Source of the DNA: JAIBBG01 sp040381475
GTDB lineage: Bacteria > Bacteroidota > Bacteroidia > Flavobacteriales_D > Sanyastnellaceae
Direction: 5' to 3'
Assembly: GCA_040381475.1 (NCBI GenBank)
Contig: JBEIHH010000004.1
Span: forward strand, 35,275 to 99,274
Length of the DNA: 64,000 bases
The first letter of the stretch is position 1. The number at the start of each line of letters is the position of its first letter. The position numbers and the translations under genes were made by a program. Under the pieces are notes generated by a model. That model was not told where the DNA came from. It saw nothing but the letters and a program-made list of their open reading frames with translations, and searched no databases. Below are positions 26,784 to 36,203 of the stretch, one piece after another.

Positions 26784-27437
26784 CTACAATCCACTCCAGT
26801 CTTCCCTTACGAATGCATTGGTCTTTTTTTCCCTGCCAATGGTTGTTTCAGGCCCATGTCCGGGATAGACTACATAGTCTTCTGGCAAGGTGTATAGCTT
26901 AGTCCGGATGGAATTCACCAGATCTGCAGCGTTGCAGCCAGGCAAGTCAACACGGCCAACACTTCCCCGGAATAGAACATCTCCGACAATCACAGTGCCT
27001 GTCGAATGATCTATCAATACAACATGTCCGGGCGCATGCCCCGGCGTAAAACGCACCTCCAGTTTGGTTTCACCGAATTCGATCACGTCTCCTTCATCCA
27101 TTGAATGATGTGGGTTCGGCGTTTCTCGGTATGGAACGCCCCACATCAGGCTTGCTGCCGGTGCCCTTGAAATGGTTGACTTTTCAAGCAGGTGAGCATA
27201 CAGCTCTATGCTGTATTGATCACAAACTGCACGGTTACCCAAAATGTGGTCAATATGACAATGCGTATTTATCACCTTTACCGGTCTGAGACTCGCAGAC
27301 GTGATATATTCAAAAAGAATCTGGTCTTCTTCTTCATCCGTCATACCAGGGTCGATAATCACGCATTCTCCGCTGTCATCGCTCAGTACGTAGGTGTTTT
27401 CTGAAAATGGATTGAATGTGAAACAGACAACTTTCAT
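26784..27437 (-). CDS. MBL-fold metallohydrolase (glyoxalase II-like)
   Basis: 217 residues with the metallo-beta-lactamase metal motif THCHIDHILG, a further His in FTPGHAPGHV, Asp in VIVGDVLF and a final VYPGHGPETTIG. This is the compact hydroxyacylglutathione-hydrolase-like group that is common in Bacteroidota and binds two metals. The natural substrate is unknown: thioester or persulfide hydrolysis are family possibilities. It is convergent with the kinase gene. Confidence 0.85.
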   Translation of the reverse strand: MKVVCFTFNPFSENTYVLSDDSGECVIIDPGMTDEEEDQILFEYITSASLRPVKVINTHCHIDHILGNRAVCDQYSIELYAHLLEKSTISRAPAASLMWGVPYRETPNPHHSMDEGDVIEFGETKLEVRFTPGHAPGHVVLIDHSTGTVIVGDVLFRGSVGRVDLPGCNAADLVNSIRTKLYTLPEDYVVYPGHGPETTIGREKKTNAFVREDWSGL

Positions 27438-27587
27438 AGAATTTTGATTGTCTGCGAATTAACAAAGCGTATGACTGATTTGTATGAAATTACTTAAATT
27501 TAGGCTATAGTTGATGAGGTAATTCAGGCAAACAGTGAACACGACTGCAATATCAGATGTTGTTATGAGTTATTTTAGCGCCTACCC

Positions 27588-30500
27588 ATGCGATATAAAT
27601 TAAGATCGATTTTGTTCAGGTTCATTTGCGCCATCGCGCTGTTGTACCACGCGTCGTCTTTTGCCCAGTTTTATCAGGGCACGAACATGGAGTTTGGTAA
27701 AAATCGAATTCAATACAGGGACTTCACATGGCTTTATTACCCAACAGCGAATTTTGAAGTCTATTATTATATCGGAGGAGAGTCTCTGGCTGAGTACACT
27801 TTAATTTCTTGTGAGAAAAACCTCACGGAAATGCAACAGTTTTTTGATTACACCCTTGATGATAAAATTCAGGTGCTTTCTTATCTGAATCAGTCTGAAT
27901 TCAGGCAAAGCAATTTGGGACTGACAGGTGACGAACAGTCGAACATAGGCGGCTCTGCGAAAATACTGGGCAGCAAAATGTTCACATATTATGAGGGTAG
28001 CCATGATAAACTCGATCTTCAGATTAGAGAAAATATTGCCAGAGTGCTTTTTTCACAGTTAATGTACGGAGGGGATTGGAAAGATGTGGTAAAGAGCTCT
28101 GCATTGTTGTCAGTTCCAAAATGGTACGAGGAGGGAATCATCGCTTATGCTGCTCAGGGCATGGACAATAGGAGCGAGACCTTTGTTCGTGATCTCATGC
28201 GCTCCGGAAGGTTTAAAAGCTTTAATCACTTCGAAGGTGATCAGGCAAGGATGATAGGACAGGCTTTTTGGCATTACATCACGGAAGTCTATGGAAGCGC
28301 AGTAGTTTCTAACATCTTATACATGGCTCAGGCGAGCAGAAATATTGAAAGTGGGTTCCTCTATGTGCTTGGTCTTTCCGTTGAACAACTTTCTGATGAG
28401 TTTATTAAATACTACGGCGATCGAGCCGCAATTGTGAGATCGGAATTATTGCCATCAGAAAAACGTGAACCGGATTTCAACGACAAAAAAGCAGTCAAAA
28501 ACTGGAAGCGCGACGCAAAGTTTCTTGGTGATGTAAAAGTGAAGTATCAGAAAAAATATGTTTACTCTCAGTTTTATGTTGCGCCCGACCAGTCTAAAGT
28601 TGCATACGTCACCAACGAGCTTGGGCAATATAGAATCTGGATTTATGATGTAGAAACCAAAAAGAAGAAGTGTATTCTGAAACGTGATCACAAACTGGAC
28701 AGAATCATTGATGATACTTTCCCGGTGCTTTCATGGCATCCTTCAAGTCTCATGCTTACATATTTTTTCGAAAAAAAGGCTCAGGTTTGGATTGGTCAAT
28801 ATTCACTCGAAGAAAAGAAACATACGCAAAGAGCACTCTCGCTGATCGAAAAGGTAATTGATATCAGCTATAGCACTGATGGAAAAAAACTTGCTTTAAG
28901 CGGAGTTTCCAGAGGTTATACCGATATCTATCTATACCAGATTATTGGCAATAACATAGAAAGACTTACCTGGGATATATGGGATGATATGCATCCTTCT
29001 TTCATTGACGGAAACACCAAGGTGATTTTTGCATCTGACAGGCCTGATGATACATTGAGAACCGAAGTGCCGATCGATGTTCAGCGAAATTTCAACAAGG
29101 ACATTTATATTTTTGATGTTGAGAACAGAAGTAAATACCTTAAACGAATAACCACAACTCCGGATGTTGATGAGGACCACCCCTCCGAATATTCAAATTT
29201 GCATTATACATACCTTGCGAATAACAATGGTTTTGACAATCGGTTTATGGCAACGATAGACAGTGCTATCAGTGCGGTTGACACGTCTATTCATTACCGT
29301 TATTTCACAAGAACAAGTCAGATATCTTCCTTCCACAGGGATATAATCCAATACGAGTATTCATCTTTAGGTGGAAATTTCATGCTTGCTTTTCTCAAGA
29401 ATAACCAACCATGGGTGCATATAGGCAACAAGGCAATGGATGTCACCACGAACATCAATTCAAATTCATCAGGTTCCGATGGTAAAACTGAATTCTCGCA
29501 ACAGGTATTGAAGTTTTCTGCTGATACACTTCGCAAGGGTGAAGTGGATATCAGAAATTATGTTTTCGAGGATGAACGAACTGACTATTCTTATGAAAAG
29601 GAAATAGTGCGTGTGCAGGAATTAGGAGCCGCCACTACAGTCTCAGATTCTGCGGCTACATTCGAACTACCGAGATCAAGAAATTACAGATTGAATTTTG
29701 CCGCTGATAAGGCAGCAGCACAATTGCGGTTTAACTTCTTCAATCCGATTTATCAGAATTACTCGGAATCCGGACCTACGAGCATAAATCCGGGGCTGTC
29801 CGGTTTCACTCAATTCGGAATTTCTGATTTGTTCGAAGATTACCGTGTTGTTGGTGGTTTTAGAACCGGAATCGCGCTGGATAACTCTGAGTATGGCGTC
29901 AGTTTTGAAAATCTTAAAGGGCGCTGGGATAGGAAGATTGTTTTTTCGCGTGGCTCGCAGAGATTGCAACAAGGAGTTGAGATTATCAAATTGCAAAGCA
30001 ATGACTTGGCATATGTTCTGAAGTTTCCTTTTAGCGAAGTAAGCAGCGTTCGCCTGCGCGGTGATTACAGGTTAGACAGAATTATCAGACAGTCCAATGA
30101 TTTGGTAAGTCTTGCCGAACCGAATGTTACCGAAATGAATCTTGGATTGAAATTGGAATACGTATTTGATAATTCTATTAGCCGCGGCCTCAATCTTTAC
30201 CATGGTACTAAATTCAAAGTCTGGGTTGAACGTTATCAGTTGCTAGATATTGAGGAGCGCAGGAATGTTAATGTGGTTGGATTTGACTTCCGACATTATA
30301 AAAAGATTCACCGAAGCATGATTGGCGCAGTTCGATTGGCGGGAGCAAGTTCCTTCGGAACTCAGAAAATTATCAATTACCTCGGTGGAGTGGATAACTG
30401 GATGTTCCAGCGTGTAGACAACAGTACTACTGTTAGTAGTGATGTTTCCTACAGATTTCAGTCGTTCATAGGACCAATGAGAGGTTTCTATCTGAATGCT

Positions 30501-30869
30501 CGCAATGGTAATTCTGCTATGATGGCTAATGCGGAAGTTCGCTGGCCTGTTTTCCGCTATTTCATGAGCAAACCAATCAAAAGCGACTTCCTCGAAAATT
30601 TCCAGACTATACTGTTTTTTGATGCAGGATCAGCATGGACCGGCATCAATCCATATTCTGATGATAACCTGTTCAATCAAACTGTCGTGACCAAAAACCC
30701 AGTTACAGTCACCATTTCAAACAATCGTGAACCAATTGTCTACGGATATGGTTTCGGATTGAGGTCTCGTATACTTGGATATTTTGTACGTGCTGACTGG
30801 GCATGGGGAGTAGACGACGGAAGAGTGCTTGATCGTGTCTTCTACCTTTCACTCAACATGGATTTTTGA
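27588..30869 (+). CDS. Large protein: peptidase-MA-like, TolB-like propeller and outer-membrane barrel
   Basis: 1093 residues. A signal peptide ends near SSFAQ. Residues ~30-290 resemble the gluzincin/peptidase-MA fold (LSYLNQSEFRQSNLG, PKWYEEGIIAYAAQGM, HYITEVYGS), but no HExxH is present, so proteolysis is not expected. Residues ~320-560 contain repeating TolB/WD40-type blades (VAYVTNELGQYRIWIYDVE, KVIFASDRPDD). From ~680 to the end the pattern is of an outer-membrane barrel of the BamA/surface-antigen type, ending FYLSLNMDF with a C-terminal Phe. Proteins of this build occur in many Bacteroidota genomes; role unknown. A TATTTTAG followed by CGCC (27571-27578) could be a promoter element. 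Confidence 0.75.
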   Translation: MRYKLRSILFRFICAIALLYHASSFAQFYQGTNMEFGKNRIQYRDFTWLYYPTANFEVYYYIGGESLAEYTLISCEKNLTEMQQFFDYTLDDKIQVLSYLNQSEFRQSNLGLTGDEQSNIGGSAKILGSKMFTYYEGSHDKLDLQIRENIARVLFSQLMYGGDWKDVVKSSALLSVPKWYEEGIIAYAAQGMDNRSETFVRDLMRSGRFKSFNHFEGDQARMIGQAFWHYITEVYGSAVVSNILYMAQASRNIESGFLYVLGLSVEQLSDEFIKYYGDRAAIVRSELLPSEKREPDFNDKKAVKNWKRDAKFLGDVKVKYQKKYVYSQFYVAPDQSKVAYVTNELGQYRIWIYDVETKKKKCILKRDHKLDRIIDDTFPVLSWHPSSLMLTYFFEKKAQVWIGQYSLEEKKHTQRALSLIEKVIDISYSTDGKKLALSGVSRGYTDIYLYQIIGNNIERLTWDIWDDMHPSFIDGNTKVIFASDRPDDTLRTEVPIDVQRNFNKDIYIFDVENRSKYLKRITTTPDVDEDHPSEYSNLHYTYLANNNGFDNRFMATIDSAISAVDTSIHYRYFTRTSQISSFHRDIIQYEYSSLGGNFMLAFLKNNQPWVHIGNKAMDVTTNINSNSSGSDGKTEFSQQVLKFSADTLRKGEVDIRNYVFEDERTDYSYEKEIVRVQELGAATTVSDSAATFELPRSRNYRLNFAADKAAAQLRFNFFNPIYQNYSESGPTSINPGLSGFTQFGISDLFEDYRVVGGFRTGIALDNSEYGVSFENLKGRWDRKIVFSRGSQRLQQGVEIIKLQSNDLAYVLKFPFSEVSSVRLRGDYRLDRIIRQSNDLVSLAEPNVTEMNLGLKLEYVFDNSISRGLNLYHGTKFKVWVERYQLLDIEERRNVNVVGFDFRHYKKIHRSMIGAVRLAGASSFGTQKIINYLGGVDNWMFQRVDNSTTVSSDVSYRFQSFIGPMRGFYLNARNGNSAMMANAEVRWPVFRYFMSKPIKSDFLENFQTILFFDAGSAWTGINPYSDDNLFNQTVVTKNPVTVTISNNREPIVYGYGFGLRSRILGYFVRADWAWGVDDGRVLDRVFYLSLNMDF

Positions 30870-30870
30870 T

Positions 30871-31929
30871 CTACTGGTTATAAATCACCTGCATTACTGT
30901 TTGCCCTACAGCTTTCAATACTTCTTTGTCTATTACATCAATATTGTCATTGTGTGTGTGATGATACGGTCCGAAAGCGTATGCATTCAATCCCATGGCA
31001 GAAACCTGAGGCCTTGTATCGATGATGTCGATGCAGCGCACACCTGAACGCGAGATCATGTAATGATCGTCAATGACACCTTCGACTTCCCTATCGGCGA
31101 AATACTGTCCGTAGCCAAGTTTATCGGCGGAGTTCCAGACGAGCTTGACAATATCTGCACCAACTTCCAGGGAATACTTTTCCTGATTGAACTGGGCATT
31201 TGTGGCACCTACCATGTCCAATAGAATTCCGAATTTGGGATTGTAGTTAGGCTTATGCTTATTGAAACCCCAGTATTGAGAACCCAGGCACCAGGATGAA
31301 ATGAATTTTTCATTGAGCACATCCGCGACATCAGGATTCTTAAATTCAGTAGAACCGGCATCTTCAACATCAAAATAGATGATGTCAATACCCGATTCAG
31401 TGGGTTGATTTGAAATCAGTCTTGCTATTTCCTGCAGCACCCCAACACCACTTGCTCCGTCATTCGCTCCATCGATCGGTTTATTCCATTTCGATTTATC
31501 AGGGTCTTTGTCAGCAAACGGACGAGTGTCCCAATGCGCACAAAGCAAGATACGGTTGTCCTTTTCAGGTTGAAATGAAGCAATGATGTTACGAACAGGA
31601 ACAGTTTTTCCGTCGAACATTTTGAGAACAGTTTTTTGTTCTGTTACTTCTGCACCAAAACGTTTCAATTCTGAAACAAGCCAGTCTCCGCAATTTGAAT
31701 GTGCTTTGGATCCCGGCACACGAGGTCCGAATGAGACTTGTTTCTTGACGAAATAATACCCACTGTCTGCATTGAATTCAGGGGCCTGTATTTCCTGTTT
31801 TGTCTCTTTTTTGTTGGCGGGTTTTACCGGTTTTGTCGGAGGTTCAGATTGTCTGAATAAACTGACGTATCCAATGGAAACAACAAACAATGCTATCAAT
31901 ACAATGGCAATGATTTGTCTGCTTTTCAT
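30871..31929 (-). CDS. M28 zinc enzyme, glutaminyl-peptide cyclotransferase-like
   Basis: 352 residues with an N-terminal signal anchor (IIAIVLIALFVVSIGYVSLF). The M28 site is present: CAHWDTRP, DGANDGASG, FDVEDAG, LLDMVGA and HHTHND. The insertion WCLGSQYWGFNKHK and the order of ligands match secreted glutaminyl cyclase-like proteins more than aminopeptidases. It would convert N-terminal Gln to pyroglutamate, or act as an exopeptidase, in the periplasm. It lies 22 bp after cysS on the same strand. A second M28 enzyme at 13691 is of the carboxypeptidase Q group. Confidence 0.85.
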   Translation of the reverse strand: MKSRQIIAIVLIALFVVSIGYVSLFRQSEPPTKPVKPANKKETKQEIQAPEFNADSGYYFVKKQVSFGPRVPGSKAHSNCGDWLVSELKRFGAEVTEQKTVLKMFDGKTVPVRNIIASFQPEKDNRILLCAHWDTRPFADKDPDKSKWNKPIDGANDGASGVGVLQEIARLISNQPTESGIDIIYFDVEDAGSTEFKNPDVADVLNEKFISSWCLGSQYWGFNKHKPNYNPKFGILLDMVGATNAQFNQEKYSLEVGADIVKLVWNSADKLGYGQYFADREVEGVIDDHYMISRSGVRCIDIIDTRPQVSAMGLNAYAFGPYHHTHNDNIDVIDKEVLKAVGQTVMQVIYNQ

Positions 31930-31951
31930 ATTTCTATTTGTAAGTTGTGCA

Positions 31952-33421
31952 TTATTTTTCGTAGGTCCAGCTCACTCCGTCTTTGGTGTCTTTGATTTGA
32001 ACACCAATGCCGGCAAGTGCATCCCTTAACTTATCTGACGCTGCATAATCTTTGTTGGCTTTTGCTTCTGCACGCATTGAAATGAGCAGGCCCATGAGCT
32101 CGTTCGTCAGACCGGAAGTTTCGCCGACTTCTTCGTCATTCAATCCAAGTACCTGATAGAAGTAATCATTATACAGATTTTGCAGAGAAGAAATGTCCTT
32201 TGTTGTCAACTTCAGTGCACCTTCTTTGGCTGAGTTGATTACACGAACACCTTCGAATAATTGAGAAAGCAGAATGGGCGTATTGAAGTCGTCGTCCATG
32301 GCAACCCGGCACTCTTGAATGAGGGCTGATACGTCATACTCGCTTTCAGCGGATGAAGTAATTGAAGGAAGTGTTTTAATTGCAGCCAACATTCTTTTAT
32401 ATCCTTTTTCGGCTGCTTGCAAAGCTTCATTGCTAAAATCAATTGTGCTGGTATAGTGTCCCATCAGGAAGAAGAATCTAACTGTCATTGGACTGTATCC
32501 TTTATCAAGTAATTTATGATTACCGGTAACAAGTTCTTCTGGAGTGAATCCATTGCCTTCACTCTTTGCCATTTTACGACCGTTTACAGTTAGCATATTT
32601 CCGTGCATCCAGTACCGTACCGGTTCGTGACCTGTAGCACCGACGTTCTGCGCTATTTCGCACTCGTGATGAGGGAACTTAAGATCCATTCCACCTCCGT
32701 GAATGTCAAATGACTTACCAAGATATTTAGTGCTCATCACTGAACACTCGATGTGCCAACCAGGGAATCCAACTCCCCAAGGGCTATTCCATTTCATGAG
32801 ATGACTTTCGTCTGCCTTTTTCCACAGGGCAAAGTCCAGCGAGTCGCGTTTCTCATCTTGGCCATCTAGTTCACGCGTATTCGTATAAAGCTCATCAATG
32901 ACACGCCCGGATAATTTTCCGTATGGAAATTTTTCACTGAACTTGCGAACGTCGAAGTATACAGATCCGTTGCTTACATAAGCATAGCCATTTTTTATTA
33001 TCTCTTCAATCATTTCGATCTGTTCGATGATATGTCCTGTAGCAGTGGGCTCTATCGACGGACTAAGAATATTGAAAATGCGCATTACGTCGTGAAAACC
33101 ATTGGTGTACTTCTGCACAACTTCCATGGGTTCAAGATTTTCAAGCTTTGCTTTTTTGGCAATCTTGTCTTCGCCGTCATCTGTATCTCCTGTAAGATGG
33201 CCTACATCCGTGATATTACGCACGTAACGAACTTTGTACTTGAGGAATAGCAGATACCTATACACTACATCGAATGTCATGAACGTCCGGACATTACCAA
33301 GATGTACATCGCTGTAAACGGTTGGTCCGCATACATATAAGCCAATATGGCCGGGTACGATGGGTTCGAATTTTTCTTTTTGTCTGCTAATGCTGTTGTA
33401 TATGTGGAGATTGTGTTCCAT
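31952..33421 (-). CDS. cysS: Cysteinyl-tRNA synthetase
   Basis: 489 residues, class I synthetase that charges tRNA-Cys with cysteine. HIGH is seen as HLGN in TVYSDVHLGNVRTF, the zinc-site Cys in YVCGPTVYS and GWHIECSVM, and HHECE. The KMSKS loop reads KMAKSEGN, a conservative change. The C-terminal DALR-like anticodon domain is present. The length is normal. It follows the YwqK-like gene with a terminator between (33459-33487), so it has its own promoter or relies on read-through. The tRNA-Cys gene is at 11767, 20 kb away. Confidence 0.96.
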   Translation of the reverse strand: MEHNLHIYNSISRQKEKFEPIVPGHIGLYVCGPTVYSDVHLGNVRTFMTFDVVYRYLLFLKYKVRYVRNITDVGHLTGDTDDGEDKIAKKAKLENLEPMEVVQKYTNGFHDVMRIFNILSPSIEPTATGHIIEQIEMIEEIIKNGYAYVSNGSVYFDVRKFSEKFPYGKLSGRVIDELYTNTRELDGQDEKRDSLDFALWKKADESHLMKWNSPWGVGFPGWHIECSVMSTKYLGKSFDIHGGGMDLKFPHHECEIAQNVGATGHEPVRYWMHGNMLTVNGRKMAKSEGNGFTPEELVTGNHKLLDKGYSPMTVRFFFLMGHYTSTIDFSNEALQAAEKGYKRMLAAIKTLPSITSSAESEYDVSALIQECRVAMDDDFNTPILLSQLFEGVRVINSAKEGALKLTTKDISSLQNLYNDYFYQVLGLNDEEVGETSGLTNELMGLLISMRAEAKANKDYAASDKLRDALAGIGVQIKDTKDGVSWTYEK

Positions 33422-33458
33422 GTGGCAAAGAAAAGAAGAGGAAGGGCGTTATTTCAAT

Positions 33459-33487
33459 AAAAAAACCACCGCAATTGCTTGCGATGG
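33459..33487 (-). terminator. Intrinsic terminator of the YwqK-like gene
   Basis: On the minus strand a 9-bp stem (33487-33479 and 33474-33466, one wobble) with a 4-nt loop is followed by seven T (33465-33459). It lies 36 nt after the YwqK-like stop and separates it from cysS. Confidence 0.75.
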
Positions 33488-33522
33488 CATTTTTTAGGTA
33501 AAGTATTATAGTTAAAAGATCA

Positions 33523-34416
33523 TTAGTTGTCATTTTCACCGATAACACCCAATCCAATGAATTTACCACCTTTGTAAATTTCGATTCGGATGAGTATACC
33601 ATCCTGGTTATATCTGTACCATTTGCCATCGTATAGTCTGCCGTTCATGAATTCACCGGACTGGGTTACTGCTCCGTTCCTGTCATAGAGGGTATTGAAG
33701 CCGTTGCTTTTAAAAGGTTGCGCCCTGTTCGGTTTGTCGGCAATTACTTTACTTTCTTTACCAACACTTTCATCATAAGGGTCTTTGACAATTTCTGTCG
33801 CTGGCTTGGTTTCCTTATATTTCTTCGAAGTACTAGGTTTCGCGACACCATTCTCGAAAAGTTTTTCTTCTTCAAGCGAACCATCGGGATTGTACCTGCG
33901 CATGATTCCGCTCTCCTGACCGTTCGTTACTGTCACTTCCATTGCCAGTTTACCGTTTTCATGGTAGTATTTCTGTTGTCCGTTGCGTTTGCCGTTTTCT
34001 GCAAAATAAAACTGTTGCTGAGGATTGCCGTTGACATAATATCGGCTGAATGCGCCTTTGTTGAGATTATCCTCCCAGCGGCTGTGCTCCTCCAGTTTTC
34101 CATTTTTATAGTAAAGCTTGTACTCACCAGCAGGGCGGCCACCGGCATAAAAGATCTCAGATCGAACCAATCCCGAAGGCCAGTATTTTTTCCATAGACC
34201 CTCCTTCCTGTTGTCGGAGTAGTTGCCTTCTTCAACTTTGGATTCGGGTTTGTATTCGCGGTCGTCTATCATACTGCCAAGGACAATCCAATATCCCTGT
34301 CTTTGCCCTTTTTCATCTGTGGCATTGATTTTTTGACCAATGGCAAAACTCATTAGACTTCCCATCAATAATTGTGTGATAAGAAGTGTGCGCGGTAATG
34401 TCAGAATTCGGCTCAT
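33523..34416 (-). CDS. YwqK/MORN-like repeat protein, exported
   Basis: 297 residues from the ATG at 34416 (MSRILTLPRTLLITQLL), which begins a signal peptide ending near AIGQ; an ATG at 34458 adds 14 non-signal residues. At least eight repeats of about 23 residues follow, of the type YWPSGLVRSEIFYAGG, YYKNGKLEEHSRWED and YHENGKLAMEVTVTNG. The region after repeat 6 (ENGVAKPSTSKKYKETKP) is a Lys/Thr/Pro linker, then two more repeats. This family's toxin-antitoxin name is not supported by any neighbour here. Function unknown; an exported or surface protein is expected. Confidence 0.78.
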   Translation of the reverse strand: MSRILTLPRTLLITQLLMGSLMSFAIGQKINATDEKGQRQGYWIVLGSMIDDREYKPESKVEEGNYSDNRKEGLWKKYWPSGLVRSEIFYAGGRPAGEYKLYYKNGKLEEHSRWEDNLNKGAFSRYYVNGNPQQQFYFAENGKRNGQQKYYHENGKLAMEVTVTNGQESGIMRRYNPDGSLEEEKLFENGVAKPSTSKKYKETKPATEIVKDPYDESVGKESKVIADKPNRAQPFKSNGFNTLYDRNGAVTQSGEFMNGRLYDGKWYRYNQDGILIRIEIYKGGKFIGLGVIGENDN

Positions 34417-34488
34417 CGCAATAGATGTTAGGTTGTTTGATAGCAATTTGGCTATCACAACGCCTTTACGTGAGCTGCGATCAAGTGG

Positions 34489-35451
34489 TTACAGAGGGCT
34501 CAGTTTTTTTTTCAATCGGATTTCACGTAGCATTGTTGTAACCAGCGCGTTCAGGTCGAACGTGGCCTTCCAACCCCAATCCTCTCTTGCTTCTTTGTCA
34601 TCGATACTGCCTGGCCAGGAATCTGCAATTTGCTGCCTGAAGTCAGGATTATAGGTGATTTTGAATTCCGGAATTTCTTTTTGAATGACTGCAGCCAGTT
34701 CAGCTGGTGTAAAGCTGCAACCTGAAAGATTATAACTGCTTCTTATTTTGATCTGATCCGGTTCAGCTTCCATCAGGGATAATGTCGCACGGATGGCATC
34801 TTCCATCATCATCATCGGCAGCATCGTATCAGATTTCAGAAAACAATCATATCTCCCTTTGTCTATGGCATTATAAAATATATCCACAGCATAGTCTGTG
34901 GTACCGCCTCCGGGCTCCGATTTATAACCGATTAGTCCGGGATACCTGATACTCCGAACGTCCACCCCATATTTCTCATGATAGTATTCGCACCATCTTT
35001 CTCCAGCTAGTTTCGAAATACCATAAACCGTGTTCGGTTCCATAACGGTATGCTGTGGTGTATTCCTGGGTGGGGTGGTAGGACCGAATACTGCAATTGA
35101 ACTTGGCCAGAAAATTTTCTTGATCTGCCCTGCTTTTGCTAATTCAAGAACGTTGAATAAACCGTTCATATTCAAATCCCAGGCCAGCGCAGGCTTTTTC
35201 TCACCTGTGGCCGAGAGTAACGCTGCGAGTAGATAAACTTCTGAAATCTGGTGCCTGCGCACCGTTCGCTCAAGTTCATCCTTGTCCAGAACATTCATAA
35301 TCTCATATGGACCGGTGTTGTGCTCCGGCGCATCTGACTGTCGGATGTCTGAAGCTATGACTTGATCATTGCCTCTTCTTTCTCTGAGTATTTGAGTGAG
35401 CTCAATTCCAATTTGGCCTGATGCTCCAATTATTAGCGTCTTTCCTTGCAT
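34489..35451 (-). CDS. L-threonine 3-dehydrogenase, SDR (extended) type
   Basis: 320 residues. Cofactor motif GASGQIG, then LLAALLSATGEKKP, PSSIAVFGP and catalytic YGISKLAGE. The segment RYPGLIGYKSEPGGGTTDYAVDIFYNA and ISY-like C-terminus are characteristic of the NAD-dependent threonine dehydrogenases described from Flavobacterium and animals, not of the zinc-dependent family. It would oxidise L-threonine to 2-amino-3-ketobutyrate; the partner ligase (kbl) is not in the window. A promoter candidate is at 35480-35513. It is followed on the same strand by the YwqK-like gene, 72 bp away. Confidence 0.88.
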   Translation of the reverse strand: MQGKTLIIGASGQIGIELTQILRERRGNDQVIASDIRQSDAPEHNTGPYEIMNVLDKDELERTVRRHQISEVYLLAALLSATGEKKPALAWDLNMNGLFNVLELAKAGQIKKIFWPSSIAVFGPTTPPRNTPQHTVMEPNTVYGISKLAGERWCEYYHEKYGVDVRSIRYPGLIGYKSEPGGGTTDYAVDIFYNAIDKGRYDCFLKSDTMLPMMMMEDAIRATLSLMEAEPDQIKIRSSYNLSGCSFTPAELAAVIQKEIPEFKITYNPDFRQQIADSWPGSIDDKEAREDWGWKATFDLNALVTTMLREIRLKKKLSPL

Positions 35452-35479
35452 GGTTTTCAGTGAGTTGACTGAACACGAG

Positions 35480-35513
35480 CAAATTTAATAGAAACGCGAC
35501 AATTGCCCGTCAA
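35480..35513 (-). promoter_or_regulatory. Promoter candidate for threonine dehydrogenase
   Basis: On the minus strand TAAATTTG (35487-35480) matches the -7 consensus, with TTG at 35513-35511, 23 nt upstream. The spacer is at the long end of the accepted range. Transcription would start ~20 nt before the start codon at 35451. Confidence 0.5.
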
Positions 35514-35669
35514 TGCCAGATGAAAATTGCCATGATTTGAATTAATTCCAGGACTGTTTTTATTTTCCCGAAGGAAAGCTCTCGAAACCCATCCAAGAAT
35601 AGAAGACTTGATGTGTGTGTTCTTTCGTTTGATTATGGTATCATTGCGGAATAGAAACCATTTTGGCTT

Positions 35670-36203
35670 GTGATCCTGTCGATTTTCAAACCGGATAAGA
35701 ATTTGGAAGAACTCTCGAAAGAAGAGTTTCAGACCGTATTTAAACTATGGTACAAACCAATCAGAAATTTCATCTATTACAGATGCGGTGACACTGAGAT
35801 TGCAGAGGATATCACCCAGGATACTTTTGTCAAGCTTTGGGAACTGAGAGATAGAATCGACAAGTCAACTGTTAAGGCTTATCTGTATAAAATTGCCCAG
35901 AATACCACTATCAACCATCTCAAGCGTCAGCAACTTCTCTATAAATTCAGAAAAAAACCAGCGACTGACCGAGATTACGATACTCCTGAAAAATTGGCTG
36001 AAATGCAACAATACGAAGAGAGGTTGCAGCGTGTCATAGCCATGTTGCCAGAAGGAGGAAGGGAAGTGTTTCTGATGAATCGCATCGAAGATCTAACCTA
36101 CAATGAAATAGCTGAAAGACTTGGTCTGTCCGTTAAGGCTATCGAAAAAAGAATGAGTAAGGTGTTACAAATTCTTCGAGACAACCTTGGAAAAGAATTA
36201 TGA
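35670..36203 (+). CDS. ECF-type RNA polymerase sigma factor (FecI-like)
   Basis: 177 residues from a GTG start. Region 2 is seen in FKLWYKPIRNFIYYRCGDTEIAEDITQDTFVKLWE and region 4 in LPEGGREVFLMNRIEDLTYNEIAERLGLSVKAIEKRMSK; there is no region 3, as in group 4 sigma factors. The next gene overlaps by 4 nt and is a TonB-dependent receptor with an STN domain, and a FecR protein is four genes on, so it is the cytoplasmic end of a cell-surface signalling pathway: receptor loading, then FecR, then this sigma factor. Confidence 0.92.
   Translation: MILSIFKPDKNLEELSKEEFQTVFKLWYKPIRNFIYYRCGDTEIAEDITQDTFVKLWELRDRIDKSTVKAYLYKIAQNTTINHLKRQQLLYKFRKKPATDRDYDTPEKLAEMQQYEERLQRVIAMLPEGGREVFLMNRIEDLTYNEIAERLGLSVKAIEKRMSKVLQILRDNLGKEL

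Noticed and set aside
31952..33421. KMAKS instead of KMSKS in CysRS as a functional defect
   Set aside because: The Ser-to-Ala change is conservative and all other motifs and the length are normal.
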